Source: Verrucomicrobia subdivision 6 bacterium
Lineage (GTDB): Bacteria > Verrucomicrobiota > Verrucomicrobiia > Methylacidiphilales > Verrucolacustridaceae
NCBI GenBank assembly: GCA_945866245.1
Contig: CAMBGW010000003.1
Location: forward strand, 1 to 32,636
Direction: 5' to 3'
DNA length: 32,636 bases
In this document: piece after piece, positions 18,628 to 27,757 of the stretch
How the letters are laid out: each line of letters opens with the position of its first letter
Numbering within the stretch: position 1 is the stretch's first letter
Translations under genes and position numbers: made by a program
The notes under the pieces: model-generated
Databases searched by the model: none
The model's input: the letters and a program-made list of their open reading frames with translations, nothing else
What the model was told of the DNA's origin: nothing

Positions 18628-20345
18628 TTAATTAGCTTTTCGAGCTCCGAATCTTTCGGGACTCCAAGTTCGAGGGCACGGCCATAGTGACGCTTGGCTA
18701 GCTCTTTCGCTGGGGGGGTTTGCGTGGCATAGATGACGGCGAGGTTAAAGTGGGCGTCACCGTACCCCTCATCCAACTCAATGGCTTTTCGGCACTCTTG
18801 CTCGGCAGCTTCTTGGAGACCTTTTCGGGAGGAGGAGATGCCCAAGTAATTTCGGGTTTTTGCATCGGATGGGTCGAGAGCGACTGCACGGCTCAGGATC
18901 TGAATCGCATCGTCATACTTTTCTTGTTGGACCAGAGCGATTCCGAGGACGGAGTGGGAAAACGCATCACTGGGCGCGACGCGGATCGCCTCGCGAAGCG
19001 CCTTCTCTGCCTCTGGATACTTTTGCTGCTGGAATCGGACGACACCCAGATTGGAAAGCGCATAAATCGATTGCGGGTATTTCACCAAGATTTTTTCGTA
19101 AGCTGCAGCCGCCTCATCGAACTTTTTCTCATTATAAAGAGAGGTGGCTTGAGCGGCTGTCTCCTTAAACTCATCTGGGATACGGGGTTTTTCTGAGAAA
19201 GTTTCGGGGCCTGCCGGTTTATCCGCGGCACTGGCAAGGGTGGGTGTAGGGGCGGGTGCCGCGGGTTCAGGAGCAACGAGAGTGGGGGCGGAGAACTTGA
19301 GCATGCCCTGCTCCTCCTCGGTAAGGGCGACGAGTGGGGAGCTGAGGACCTCCATTTGGGTTTTGAGGGCATCGGTCGAAACGGCCAGATTTTTAAATTC
19401 ATCTAAAACCAGGCGACGGGCGGCTTCGCGGCGAGCCTGCTCTTTGAGTTGGCGATCTAGAATTGAGCGAAGCATGACATTCTCTTTAGCCAAGGCGGTA
19501 TCGGATTTGCCCGAGGGGCCAGCCTGCTGGAGTTGAGCGGTGAGGCTGGCGATTTTAGTTTTGTACTCGTCGTTGGCACGAGCCAGTTCGGCGGATTTGT
19601 TGTTGGCTTCGGCAAGTTTCTTTTCCAGCTGGTCGACTTGGCCTCGAAGTGAGGTCATTTCGCCCGCGATTTCGCCCCCGGCAGCTTTCTTGAGGCTCTC
19701 CTCCGCAGAGGTAAGCTTGCCCCGAAGAGCGGTGTTCTCGTCCTGGAGTTTTGCCAGATTGGCATCAGGGGAGGGGCTGGCAGAAAGTTTTTCTTGGAGC
19801 TGCTTTTTGTCAGCCACTGCGGCATCGAGTTCACTTTTGGCTTGGCGCAACTCGGTGCGTGCTGACTCGAGGTCTCCCGAGAGGCTGATGATTTTTTGGC
19901 GAAGTGCGGAAGGGTCATCTGAGACCACGGGTGCTGGAGCGGAGGTGGGGGCTGGTGCGGGGGGAGTCTCACTTTTCGGCTCCGAAGGGGTAGGTTTTTC
20001 AGTGGCGGTTGCGGGGGAGGAAGTTGGAGCAGGCTTTGCGGTGGGGGCAGGATCTTTCGCCGATTTAAGGGCTTCCAGTTTTTCGTTGAGGTATTTGATC
20101 CGATATTTGACGATGGTGGGTTCCCACTCTGGGTTTTCGTTCTTTAACTTTTCCAGGCGTTGAACAGCGGTTTCGTACTTTTCGCGGCCTTGGGAGTTTT
20201 GGCCGCCGGCGGTGAGCTTATCGCCCTCTTGGATCATGACATAGATCTGGAGGTAATCGTCTTGGGGAGAGGCGGCGGAGTGGACTAAGGCAGGGGCAGC
20301 CCAGGTCAGGCAGGCGAGAAGAGCAATCCATTGAAAGTGCTTCAT
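18624..20345 (-). CDS. Secreted/periplasmic coiled-coil protein with C-terminal TPR repeats
   Basis: 573 aa. Signal-peptide-like start (MKHFQWIALLACLTWAAPALVHSAAS), Pro/Ala-rich linkers, long coiled coil, TPRs (ATSLYNEKKFDEAAAAYEKILVKYPQSIYALSNLGVVRFQQQKYPEAEKALREAIRVAPSD...). Confidence 0.85.
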   Translation of the reverse strand: MKHFQWIALLACLTWAAPALVHSAASPQDDYLQIYVMIQEGDKLTAGGQNSQGREKYETAVQRLEKLKNENPEWEPTIVKYRIKYLNEKLEALKSAKDPAPTAKPAPTSSPATATEKPTPSEPKSETPPAPAPTSAPAPVVSDDPSALRQKIISLSGDLESARTELRQAKSELDAAVADKKQLQEKLSASPSPDANLAKLQDENTALRGKLTSAEESLKKAAGGEIAGEMTSLRGQVDQLEKKLAEANNKSAELARANDEYKTKIASLTAQLQQAGPSGKSDTALAKENVMLRSILDRQLKEQARREAARRLVLDEFKNLAVSTDALKTQMEVLSSPLVALTEEEQGMLKFSAPTLVAPEPAAPAPTPTLASAADKPAGPETFSEKPRIPDEFKETAAQATSLYNEKKFDEAAAAYEKILVKYPQSIYALSNLGVVRFQQQKYPEAEKALREAIRVAPSDAFSHSVLGIALVQQEKYDDAIQILSRAVALDPSDAKTRNYLGISSSRKGLQEAAEQECRKAIELDEGYGDAHFNLAVIYATQTPPAKELAKRHYGRALELGVPKDSELEKLIN

Positions 20346-20372
20346 GAATACAGAGTGGAATTAGGCGTGGAA

Positions 20373-20406
20373 ACGGGGGTTGGGGCAAGAGAAAATCACC
20401 CCCGTT
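20373..20406. repeat. Perfect inverted repeat (9-nt arms at 20372-20380 and 20398-20406, 17-nt spacer) in the divergent intergenic region
   Basis: AACGGGGGT ... ACCCCCGTT read directly; the right arm overlaps the -35-like TTGACG at 20405-20410. Confidence 0.6.
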
Positions 20407-20440
20407 GACGATAACTTTTCTCCGTCTAAAGGTAGAGAGT

Positions 20441-21055
20441 ATGGATTTAGCCACCCCGCAGGGAGTTTTGGTCCTGAATCGCTTTTGGCAGGCGGTACAC
20501 ATCTGCTCTGTTCGGCGGGCCTTCAGCTTGCTCTACATGGGGCATGCGCAGGTGGTCGAGGGCAATGGGGCGGGGGATGATTTTCGAACTTTCGATTTTC
20601 AGCGGTGGCGCGAGCTGAGTCAGGATTATGAAGGGGAGGATGCGGTGCGGACGATTTGCTTTCGGATTCGGATCCCGCGGGTGATTGTTTTAATGCTCTT
20701 TGACCGGATTCCAAAAAAAGAGGTCAAGTTGACGCGGCAGAATATTTTCGAGCGAGATTCTTACACTTGTCAATATTGTGGGGAGTTAAAAGATCGGCGG
20801 GACCTCAATTTGGATCATGTGATTCCGCGGGATCATGGGGGGACGACCACTTGGGAAAATGTGGTGTGCTCTTGTATCCCGTGCAACACACGGAAGGGGA
20901 ATCGGCGGCCGCCTGGGGCTTCGATGAAGCTAATTCGGAAGCCGAAGAGACCCAAATTACGAACGTTCTTGAATGTGCAAATTTCGCGAAATGGGCCTGA
21001 GACATGGAGGCACTTTTTGGATTTAGCCTACTGGAATGTGGAGTTGAGCGACTGA
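20441..21055 (+). CDS. HNH endonuclease family protein
   Basis: RDSYTCQYCGELKDRRDLNLDHVIPRDHGGTTTWENVVCSCIPCNTRKGNR (HNH with CxxC pairs). ORF open from 20405; ATG at 20441 preferred. Confidence 0.9.
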   Translation: MDLATPQGVLVLNRFWQAVHICSVRRAFSLLYMGHAQVVEGNGAGDDFRTFDFQRWRELSQDYEGEDAVRTICFRIRIPRVIVLMLFDRIPKKEVKLTRQNIFERDSYTCQYCGELKDRRDLNLDHVIPRDHGGTTTWENVVCSCIPCNTRKGNRRPPGASMKLIRKPKRPKLRTFLNVQISRNGPETWRHFLDLAYWNVELSD

Positions 21056-22209
21056 AGAAGGGCGGCGGTTTGCCTCTCGGTGGGGAGGATCGAAGGAGGC
21101 TTTTTCCAGTAACTCGGGAGGGGATTTTTCTGGCCCATGCGGCGGTGGCGCCGATTAGCGGGCCGGCGCAGCAGGCGATGGGGGAGTGGGGTGCGGAGGC
21201 GGCACTGGGCAGGCAGGAGGGGGATGAGGTTTGGCGGCGGGTGAAAAAAACACGGGAGGTAGCGGCTCGATTCCTAGGGTGTGAATGGGATGAAGTTTCG
21301 TTGCTGGGGCCTACGGCGTTAGGATTGGGGCTGGTGGCGCTGGGCTTGGATTGGAAAGAGGGTGATGAGGTTATTTATGATCCACTGGATTATCCTGCAA
21401 ATGTCTATCCGTGGGTCGATCTAGCACGGTGCGGAGTCAGGCCTGTTCCGATCGATCGTCGTCCAGGGGAGAAAATTCGGTGGGAGACTCTTTTGCCTCA
21501 GATAACCAATCGAACAAAACTGGTAACTTTAGCGACCGCGCACTACTTAAGTGGTTTGGTTCCAGATTTAGCGGTGATTGGGCCGGAGTTGAGGGCGCGC
21601 AAGATTTTGCTTTGTTTGGATGGAATTCAGACCTTAGGGGTACTCCCTACGGATTGGGCTGAGGCGGATTTTTTGGCTGCGGATGCACACAAATGGATGC
21701 TGGGGCCTGTAGGGGCGGGAGTCTTCATGGTCAGGCGGAGAGTGTGGGATCGGTTATCCCCGCGGTTATTGGGGTCATGGAATGTGGTCAGCCCAGATTT
21801 TTTGGCTCAACCTCAAATGGTGATGGAAGAGGGGGGAAGAAGGTATGAGCCGGGGAGTTTAAATTTGCCTGGCATTGATGGGATGAGAGCTTCGCTTGAA
21901 TTGTTGGATCGTTTGGGAAGAGAGAATACGAGCGAATATGTGCTCGGGTTAGCGCAGCGGATACGGGAAGGGGCGAGGGTCGGCGGTTTTTCCATTTATG
22001 GCGGGGCGGAGGAGATGCGTCCGATCACCAGCTTGCGGGAGCCGTCTGGGGGATGGGGCGATGGGATGAAGCGGATGGAAGCGGCGCGAATCCGGGTTTC
22101 TTGGAGGAGGGAGCATGAGGGAAAGATGCTTTGTAGGGTCTCTCCTCACGTTTCGAATACGGCGGAGGAGGTGGATGAATTTCTAAAAGTATTGGGAAGA
22201 GCGGGTTGA
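21004..22209 (+). CDS. Class-V aminotransferase / cysteine-desulfurase-like PLP enzyme
   Basis: GIFLAHAAVAPIS, DEVIYDPLDYPANVYPW, LLCLDGIQTLGVLPTDWAEADFLAADAHKWMLGPVGAGVFMVRR (DAHKW PLP-lysine motif), YEPGSLNLPGIDGM. Start uncertain because ATG at 21004 overlaps the HNH gene by 52 nt. Confidence 0.85.
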   Translation: MEALFGFSLLECGVERLKKGGGLPLGGEDRRRLFPVTREGIFLAHAAVAPISGPAQQAMGEWGAEAALGRQEGDEVWRRVKKTREVAARFLGCEWDEVSLLGPTALGLGLVALGLDWKEGDEVIYDPLDYPANVYPWVDLARCGVRPVPIDRRPGEKIRWETLLPQITNRTKLVTLATAHYLSGLVPDLAVIGPELRARKILLCLDGIQTLGVLPTDWAEADFLAADAHKWMLGPVGAGVFMVRRRVWDRLSPRLLGSWNVVSPDFLAQPQMVMEEGGRRYEPGSLNLPGIDGMRASLELLDRLGRENTSEYVLGLAQRIREGARVGGFSIYGGAEEMRPITSLREPSGGWGDGMKRMEAARIRVSWRREHEGKMLCRVSPHVSNTAEEVDEFLKVLGRAG

Positions 22210-22234
22210 CTCCAATCGGTTTCCTCGGCACGAT
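22206..22234 (+). promoter_or_regulatory. Possible sigma70-type promoter for rpmH
   Basis: TTGACT (22206-22211), 17-nt spacer, CACGAT (22229-22234), upstream of the ATG at 22258. The -10 match is weak. Confidence 0.25.
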
Positions 22235-22257
22235 TTGAGTCTTATTCCTTATCTGTA

Positions 22258-22431
22258 ATGAAACCGACATACAACCCCTCCAAGCGAACTCGGAAACGCC
22301 AATTTGGCTTCCGGGCTCGCATGAAAACTAAGGGAGGGCGTGCCTTGATCGCGCGTCGTCGTGCGCGTGGTCGTCGTCGCCTTCTACCCAAAGGTGTGGA
22401 GCGACACTACGCCCGCCACACCGGGGCGTGA
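22258..22431 (+). CDS. rpmH: 50S ribosomal protein L34 (bL34) with C-terminal extension
   Basis: Read directly: [58 protein letters not shown]34 core FGFRARMxTKGGRxxxARRRAxGRxRL. Too short for the supplied ORF track. Confidence 0.95.
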   Translation: MKPTYNPSKRTRKRQFGFRARMKTKGGRALIARRRARGRRRLLPKGVERHYARHTGA

Positions 22432-22783
22432 TCGGCGCCTGCCCCGGGCGCGCATTCTTCGTCGTCGGCCGGAGTTTCTGGCCATCCGTCGTGAAGGAGG
22501 GACTCAAAGTGGCACCCAACTTAAACTTAACTGGCGAAAAGAGCCGCGAAAAAGCCGCCGTATGGCCATCGTGGTGCCCAAAGCTTGTGGGAACGCGGTC
22601 GTGAGAAATCGAATTAAGCGGTGGGTAAGAGAAGGGTGGCGGAATCTGCAAGCGGAGTTGGCTCCTGGGTCGGATTCGGTGTGGATTGCACGTCCCTCGG
22701 CAGGAAAAGCGGGCAGTGAGATTTTGCGTTTGGAGATGATCCGTCTTTATCAACGTGCGGGGCTTTGGATGGATGCAGCATGA
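22394..22783 (+). CDS. rnpA: Ribonuclease P protein component
   Basis: [50 protein letters not shown] (RNR motif), position between rpmH and yidD. Open from GTG 22361; GTG 22394 is the closest GTG to the conserved region. Confidence 0.9.
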   Translation: MWSDTTPATPGRDRRLPRARILRRRPEFLAIRREGGTQSGTQLKLNWRKEPRKSRRMAIVVPKACGNAVVRNRIKRWVREGWRNLQAELAPGSDSVWIARPSAGKAGSEILRLEMIRLYQRAGLWMDAA

Positions 22784-23016
22784 AGCCGATTTTCATTTTT
22801 CTAATTCGTTTTCAGCAAGGGTTAGCGCCCTTTTGGAGAGCTCTTTTGGGAAGTGGGGGGGCGTGTTGCCGATTTCATCCGACCTGTTCTGAATACGCGA
22901 TTGAGGCGATTGAGAAGCACGGGGTGGTTCGCGGAATCGGTTTGGCTTTAGGGCGGCTGGGGAAGTGTCATCCGTGGGGGAAAGCGGGCTGGGATGCGGT
23001 TGAGGAGGTTTTATGA
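22780..23016 (+). CDS. yidD: Membrane protein insertion efficiency factor YidD
   Basis: [78 protein letters not shown] overlap with rnpA. Confidence 0.97.
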   Translation: MKPIFIFLIRFQQGLAPFWRALLGSGGACCRFHPTCSEYAIEAIEKHGVVRGIGLALGRLGKCHPWGKAGWDAVEEVL

Positions 23017-24797
23017 AAAAAGGGGGAATGGACCGCAGCTCTTGGGTCGCCGCAGGGGCCTGTTTTCTGCTTTTACTTCTCTACCCGAAAATCGTTGCGC
23101 ATTTTTATCCTCCGGCTCCTGCTAAAAAGGGAGCTGCGGTTGAGAAGGCGGGCGTGGTGGCAACCCCTGCCCCTGTTTCAACCCCTGCACAGGTATTAAC
23201 TCCCAAGGAGACATTGGCGCCAGGATCGGTGAATCGGACAGGGGCAGAGCAGACGGTGGTTTTGGAAAATCCTACGTTGCGGGTGATCTTTACGACGTGG
23301 GGAGGTGGAATCCGGGAGATGGTTTTGCTTGAGCACGGGACAGAGGGGGAGGGGAAGGTTCGACTCAATTTGGGATCTCCGGATGCGATTTTCGAATTGA
23401 GAGGTTGGACTCCGCCTGGGGAGGGATTGGCTTGGGCGGTGGAGAAGGCGGATGGGTCGGAAGTTATTTTCAGTGCACCCGCGCAAGTCGGGGGAGAAGT
23501 TGTCATACGGCGAACTTTTCGTCTGACGGGCGAGTATGATGTCAGTTTGGTTCAGGAGGTAGAAAATCGGGGTGGAGGGCCGTTGGCTTTGCCGGGCTAC
23601 GCCTTGTCGGCAGGGATTGGGGCTCCGGTGCATTTACGTTCTGAGGAGGAGGCGTATGTGGGAACGGGGTGGTTTACATCGGACGGAACGTATACGACCC
23701 ATAAACTTCCCGAGTTTATCGATTCGCGCTTTCTGTTTCTCTTTCCGCAAAAAGGAAAGGAGCTGGTGGCAAGTCGGGACGATCGATCGGTCAAGTGGGT
23801 GGCAGCAAAAAGCCAATTCTTCGCCATGGTGATTACGGCGCTGGATGCGCCTGCGCAAGGGGCGGAAGCACGGAAAGTGGAGTTGCCAGGGGAGAAGATG
23901 AAAGATGGCGGAGGTGTGGTCACCGCTTTGGAGACGTGGATCAAGTTGGCCGGGTTCGATTTGGGGGCGGGGGCGAAGCACGTTCGCAGTTTTGGACTGT
24001 ATGCTGGGCCCAAGGAGGATTGGCGGTTGCGTCGCTTAGCGCATGGTGAGGACGAGGTGATGGAGTTCGGGTGGATGGGGATTGTGAGCCGACCGCTTCT
24101 CGTGGTGATGAACATGATCGAAAAGGGGGTGGGGAGCTACGGATGGTCGATCGTGATTCTTACCATTCTACTGAAAGCCATTCTTTGGGTGCCGCAAGCC
24201 AAGGCCAATCAGAGCATGAAGAAGATGCAGGTCTTGGCGCCAAAATTGAAAGAGATTCAGGCGAAGTTCAAGGAGGAGCCGGCGAAGCTAAATACGGAGA
24301 TGATGAAGCTCTATAAAGATTACGGGGTAAATCCTTTGGGGGGATGTCTGCCGATGCTCATTCAGATGCCGGTATTTTTGGGATTTTATTACATGCTCCT
24401 CAGTTCGGTGGAGTTGCGCGGGCAAGCCTTCCTTTGGATTCATGATTTGTCGCGACCCGACACGATCGGATATTTGCCGGGGCTAGGAATTCCCATCAAT
24501 CCGATGCCTTTGATTATGACCGCAGCTATGGTTTGGAGCATGCATTTGACCCCTCAGCCGCAAGGAGTGGACAATCCGGGGGCAAAGATGATGAAGCTGA
24601 TGCCGGTGATCATGTTGGTGTTTTGCTATAATTTCAGTTCTGCCTTATCTTTGTACTGGACCGTGCAAAACTTCCTCTCCATTGGACAGTTGATGTACAA
24701 CCTGAAGCAGCCGATGCCGAGGTTGGAGAAGGTGGCGAAACCGGTAGAGGCTGTGAAGAGGGGTCGCTGGAAAGGCGGGATGTGGGGGCGAAAATGA
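23013..24797 (+). CDS. yidC: Membrane protein insertase YidC/Oxa1
   Basis: Large periplasmic domain followed by [109 protein letters not shown]. Confidence 0.99.
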   Translation: MKKGGMDRSSWVAAGACFLLLLLYPKIVAHFYPPAPAKKGAAVEKAGVVATPAPVSTPAQVLTPKETLAPGSVNRTGAEQTVVLENPTLRVIFTTWGGGIREMVLLEHGTEGEGKVRLNLGSPDAIFELRGWTPPGEGLAWAVEKADGSEVIFSAPAQVGGEVVIRRTFRLTGEYDVSLVQEVENRGGGPLALPGYALSAGIGAPVHLRSEEEAYVGTGWFTSDGTYTTHKLPEFIDSRFLFLFPQKGKELVASRDDRSVKWVAAKSQFFAMVITALDAPAQGAEARKVELPGEKMKDGGGVVTALETWIKLAGFDLGAGAKHVRSFGLYAGPKEDWRLRRLAHGEDEVMEFGWMGIVSRPLLVVMNMIEKGVGSYGWSIVILTILLKAILWVPQAKANQSMKKMQVLAPKLKEIQAKFKEEPAKLNTEMMKLYKDYGVNPLGGCLPMLIQMPVFLGFYYMLLSSVELRGQAFLWIHDLSRPDTIGYLPGLGIPINPMPLIMTAAMVWSMHLTPQPQGVDNPGAKMMKLMPVIMLVFCYNFSSALSLYWTVQNFLSIGQLMYNLKQPMPRLEKVAKPVEAVKRGRWKGGMWGRK

Positions 24798-25267
24798 GTA
24801 GCGCAACGGCACCCCAAGGGGCGAAAGAACTTTTGGAAAATATGCTGGGACACTTGGGATTCTCCTTCACCTTGGAAGAGGAGAAGCGGGGGGAGGACGC
24901 TGTCCTTCACATTCGAATGCAAAATCCGGCAAGGTTGATTGGCCGGGATGGTGAGACGGTAGATGATTTGCAGTTCTTACTGAATCGGATGCTGGCGCGG
25001 GGTGATGAGGCGGTGGGGCGGGTGATTGTCGATGTGGAAAACTTTCGTAAAGAGCAGGAGGCGGGGTTGCTCGCGGAGATTCGGGAGATGGTGGAGCGGG
25101 TTCGGACATCGGGTGAGATCGTGGATTTACCGCCGATGAATGCGTACGAGCGAAGGATCATCCACCAAGCTTTCCGGGATGACCCGCAAGTGGAGACGGT
25201 GAGTCCGGAGAGCCCGTCCCGTCTGAAGCGGATTCGGGTTCGTCCGCGGCGGCCGGCGCAAGCCTGA
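24794..25267 (+). CDS. jag: KH/R3H-domain RNA-binding protein (Jag/KhpB-like)
   Basis: NPARLIGRDGETVDDLQFLLNRML (KH-like), NAYERRIIHQAFRDDPQVETVSPESPSRLKRIRVRPRR (R3H). Directly follows yidC with ATGA overlap. Confidence 0.92.
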   Translation: MSSATAPQGAKELLENMLGHLGFSFTLEEEKRGEDAVLHIRMQNPARLIGRDGETVDDLQFLLNRMLARGDEAVGRVIVDVENFRKEQEAGLLAEIREMVERVRTSGEIVDLPPMNAYERRIIHQAFRDDPQVETVSPESPSRLKRIRVRPRRPAQA

Positions 25268-25332
25268 GCCAAGAGAAGATCGGCCAGGGTGAGGGTGAGT
25301 CCTCGCCTTGGGAATCGTGGGCGAGTCGTGCT

Positions 25333-27318
25333 TTGGCCGTGGTGACATGGGTCTTCCTTTTAGCTCTGATCACGGGAAGTGGATTGTATCTGGGGGGAGC
25401 GAGGAGGGCGTTTGCGGGACCGGCGTTCTTAGTTTCGGCAGGGCTTTGGGTTTGTTTGGCCCTGCGGGCAGTGGAGGGGTGGAAAAGCGGGCGACGAATT
25501 TTGGGATGGATGGATCTACCGATATTTCTTTTTTTAGCCTACGCGGGATGGGCGACCTTGAGGGCTCCATGTGAATACTTCGCAAGAGTCGAGTGGTTGT
25601 GGGCGTCGATCTATGGGGTGGTTTTTCTCTCGGTGCGACATCAGTTAGGTGGGCGACGTCTGGTGCCATGGATTTTGGGTTGGTTCTTGGTCGTAGCACT
25701 TTTGACCGAGTTGTATGGGTTCTTGCACTTTCGTGTGGGTGTTTATCCAATTGGTCCAGTGCCGGTTTTAGGGTGGGATCTGGTGCAGAGGCCTGATTAT
25801 GAGGCTCGCATGTCGGGAACCTTCGGTTGTCCGAACCATTTTGGAAATTATCTGGTTCAGGCAAGTCTGGCCGCATTGACCCTAATGGCATGGCCAGGGT
25901 GTGTTTGGCCGATACGGTTTTTGGCTGGTTGGAGTGCGACGGTGAGCGCGGTAGGAGTTGGTCTCTCGATTTCGCGAGGCAGCTTTCTGGCGTGGCTCTC
26001 AGGAAATGGAGTTTGGTTGGGACGCTGGCTTCGGCGTGGTCCTTTGAATTGGATGGGGCGAGGTGTAGTGATTTTATTGGCGGCAGCAGGATTAGGCGGA
26101 GCGCTCTGGGTGGCAAAGGGGGATGAAAAGATCATGAAGCGGTGGGAAGCGACGATGGGGGCGAAAGGGGAGGGTTGGGCCAAGGTGTTGAGTGGGGACG
26201 GGGATTTTCGAATCGAACTGGCAAGCAACGGTCTGGAAATTTGGAAACAGGCTCCTTGGTTTGGGCATGGACCGGGTAGCTTTGATTTGGAACATTTACG
26301 GTGGGCAAGCTGGGACAAAGGAACGCGCGCAGTTTTCACCCACAACGACTATATCAACACCTTGTGCGACTACGGGGTGGTCGGATTCTTCTTAGTCTCC
26401 CTCTTTTGGATCTATTTGGTTTTTTTTCTGTGGCACCGGAGTAGGACCCGCGAAAAAGATAGTCCGGCCGATCTATGTACGGGATTAGGCTGGTCGATTG
26501 CTGGGGCGATGCTGGTGCATGCGGTGGTGGATTTTAATTATCATATTCCCGCGACGGCCATCTCCTCGTTTCTTCTTTTAGGAATCGCGACCGCGACGGT
26601 TTGGCCGGAGCGGGGAAAAGCGCGGGCGAAGCTCTGCAACGGACTCCTTGCGGCGGCGGCCTTGGGTTTGGCGGGAACAACGGCCTTTCATGGATGGAAA
26701 ACCTGGGCTTGCTGGAGGTTGATTCCAGAGAAGGCATCCGAAGTGGCGAAACTATCGGACGAAACTTTGCTGGCGATTGGGATGGAGGGGAATCGATGGG
26801 ATCCTCGCTCGCCCGTGTTTGCAGAGCTGATGGGGGACAGCTATCGGCTGAAGTTGATTGAGGTGTATTTTTCCCCCGCTACGGCTACGCCTGAGGGGAT
26901 CGCACAGCGTCAGGAGAAGGTGAGCCAGTATGCGGAGAGTGCGATCGAATGGTATCGAAGCGCAGAGAAGAGAAGTCCTAAGGATGATGTGTACTATGTA
27001 CGGCGTGCGAGCGTTCTGGATCTTCAGGGAAAGTTTTCAGAAGCGGAAGTCCTCTATCAGCTAGGGATTCAGAGGAGACCGAACGGGAAGTTTTTTCATA
27101 CGAGTTACGGAAATCATCTTTGGCGGAAGGGAGATTTGATGGGTGCGCAGGCTCAATTTGAAAAGGCGATCGCCGCACCTGGAATAGCCCGACCCGGTGA
27201 TAGTTCTGAAAAAGATGCTACGGTGGAAGCGCGGGAAATGTTGGCCCGAGTAAAAGAGCTGATTGCGAAGGGACCCGGAGTTCGGCAGGTTAAGAAGTTC
27301 AACCCTCGGGAGGATTAA
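25333..27318 (+). CDS. O-antigen ligase-family polytopic membrane protein with C-terminal TPR region
   Basis: 661 aa, many TMs. MSGTFGCPNHFGNYLVQ, GLSISRGSFLAWL, WFGHGPGSFDLEHLRWAS...THNDYINTLCDYGVVGFFL (Wzy_C-like), C-terminal SEAEVLYQLGIQRRPNGKFFHTSYGNHLWRKGDLMGAQAQFEKAI. Confidence 0.85.
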   Translation: MAVVTWVFLLALITGSGLYLGGARRAFAGPAFLVSAGLWVCLALRAVEGWKSGRRILGWMDLPIFLFLAYAGWATLRAPCEYFARVEWLWASIYGVVFLSVRHQLGGRRLVPWILGWFLVVALLTELYGFLHFRVGVYPIGPVPVLGWDLVQRPDYEARMSGTFGCPNHFGNYLVQASLAALTLMAWPGCVWPIRFLAGWSATVSAVGVGLSISRGSFLAWLSGNGVWLGRWLRRGPLNWMGRGVVILLAAAGLGGALWVAKGDEKIMKRWEATMGAKGEGWAKVLSGDGDFRIELASNGLEIWKQAPWFGHGPGSFDLEHLRWASWDKGTRAVFTHNDYINTLCDYGVVGFFLVSLFWIYLVFFLWHRSRTREKDSPADLCTGLGWSIAGAMLVHAVVDFNYHIPATAISSFLLLGIATATVWPERGKARAKLCNGLLAAAALGLAGTTAFHGWKTWACWRLIPEKASEVAKLSDETLLAIGMEGNRWDPRSPVFAELMGDSYRLKLIEVYFSPATATPEGIAQRQEKVSQYAESAIEWYRSAEKRSPKDDVYYVRRASVLDLQGKFSEAEVLYQLGIQRRPNGKFFHTSYGNHLWRKGDLMGAQAQFEKAIAAPGIARPGDSSEKDATVEAREMLARVKELIAKGPGVRQVKKFNPRED

Positions 27319-27319
27319 T

Positions 27320-27745
27320 ATGAAACAACACGAAACTACACTGATTTTGGTCAAACCGGATGCGGTAGCCCAAGGGCTTACAGGAGAGGTTCTCCAACGG
27401 CTGGAAAAAAATGGATTCAAGATCCTGAACTGCCGGATGCTCCGACTTACCCCAGCTCTTTTGCAAGAGCACTATGCTCACTTGGCGAGTCTGCCGTTTT
27501 TCCCTGAGATTGAAACCTTTATGGCCTCTGGGCCGGTGGTGGCGGTGGCGTTGTCGGGTGAAAATGCGATCACGAGAGTGCGGGAGTTGCTCGGACCGAC
27601 TGACAGCACAAAAGCCCCCAAAGGAACGATCCGTGGGGATTTAGGCAAAGATAAAATGCATAATGTTTTACATGCATCCGATTCGGCCGAGGCCGCACAG
27701 GCAGAGTTGAAGCGGTTCTTTGGTTCAACCGATCCCAAAGTTTAG
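27320..27745 (+). CDS. ndk: Nucleoside diphosphate kinase
   Basis: MKQHETTLILVKPDAVAQGLTGEVLQRLEKNGFKI, GATDSTKAPKGTIRGD-like GPTDSTKAPKGTIRGDLG, NVLHASDSAEAAQAEL (active-site His). GGGAGGA ribosome-binding site upstream of ATG 27320. Confidence 0.98.
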   Translation: MKQHETTLILVKPDAVAQGLTGEVLQRLEKNGFKILNCRMLRLTPALLQEHYAHLASLPFFPEIETFMASGPVVAVALSGENAITRVRELLGPTDSTKAPKGTIRGDLGKDKMHNVLHASDSAEAAQAELKRFFGSTDPKV

Positions 27746-27757
27746 TCTACCCAGGCT

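Noticed and set aside
19540-20163. 207-aa + strand ORF opposite the TPR gene
   Set aside because: Ser/Ala-rich antisense translation of the coiled-coil region; no recognisable domain.
25370-26116. 248-aa minus-strand ORF opposite the O-antigen-ligase-like gene
   Set aside because: Pro/Ser/Arg-rich antisense translation; membrane protein on + strand is well supported.
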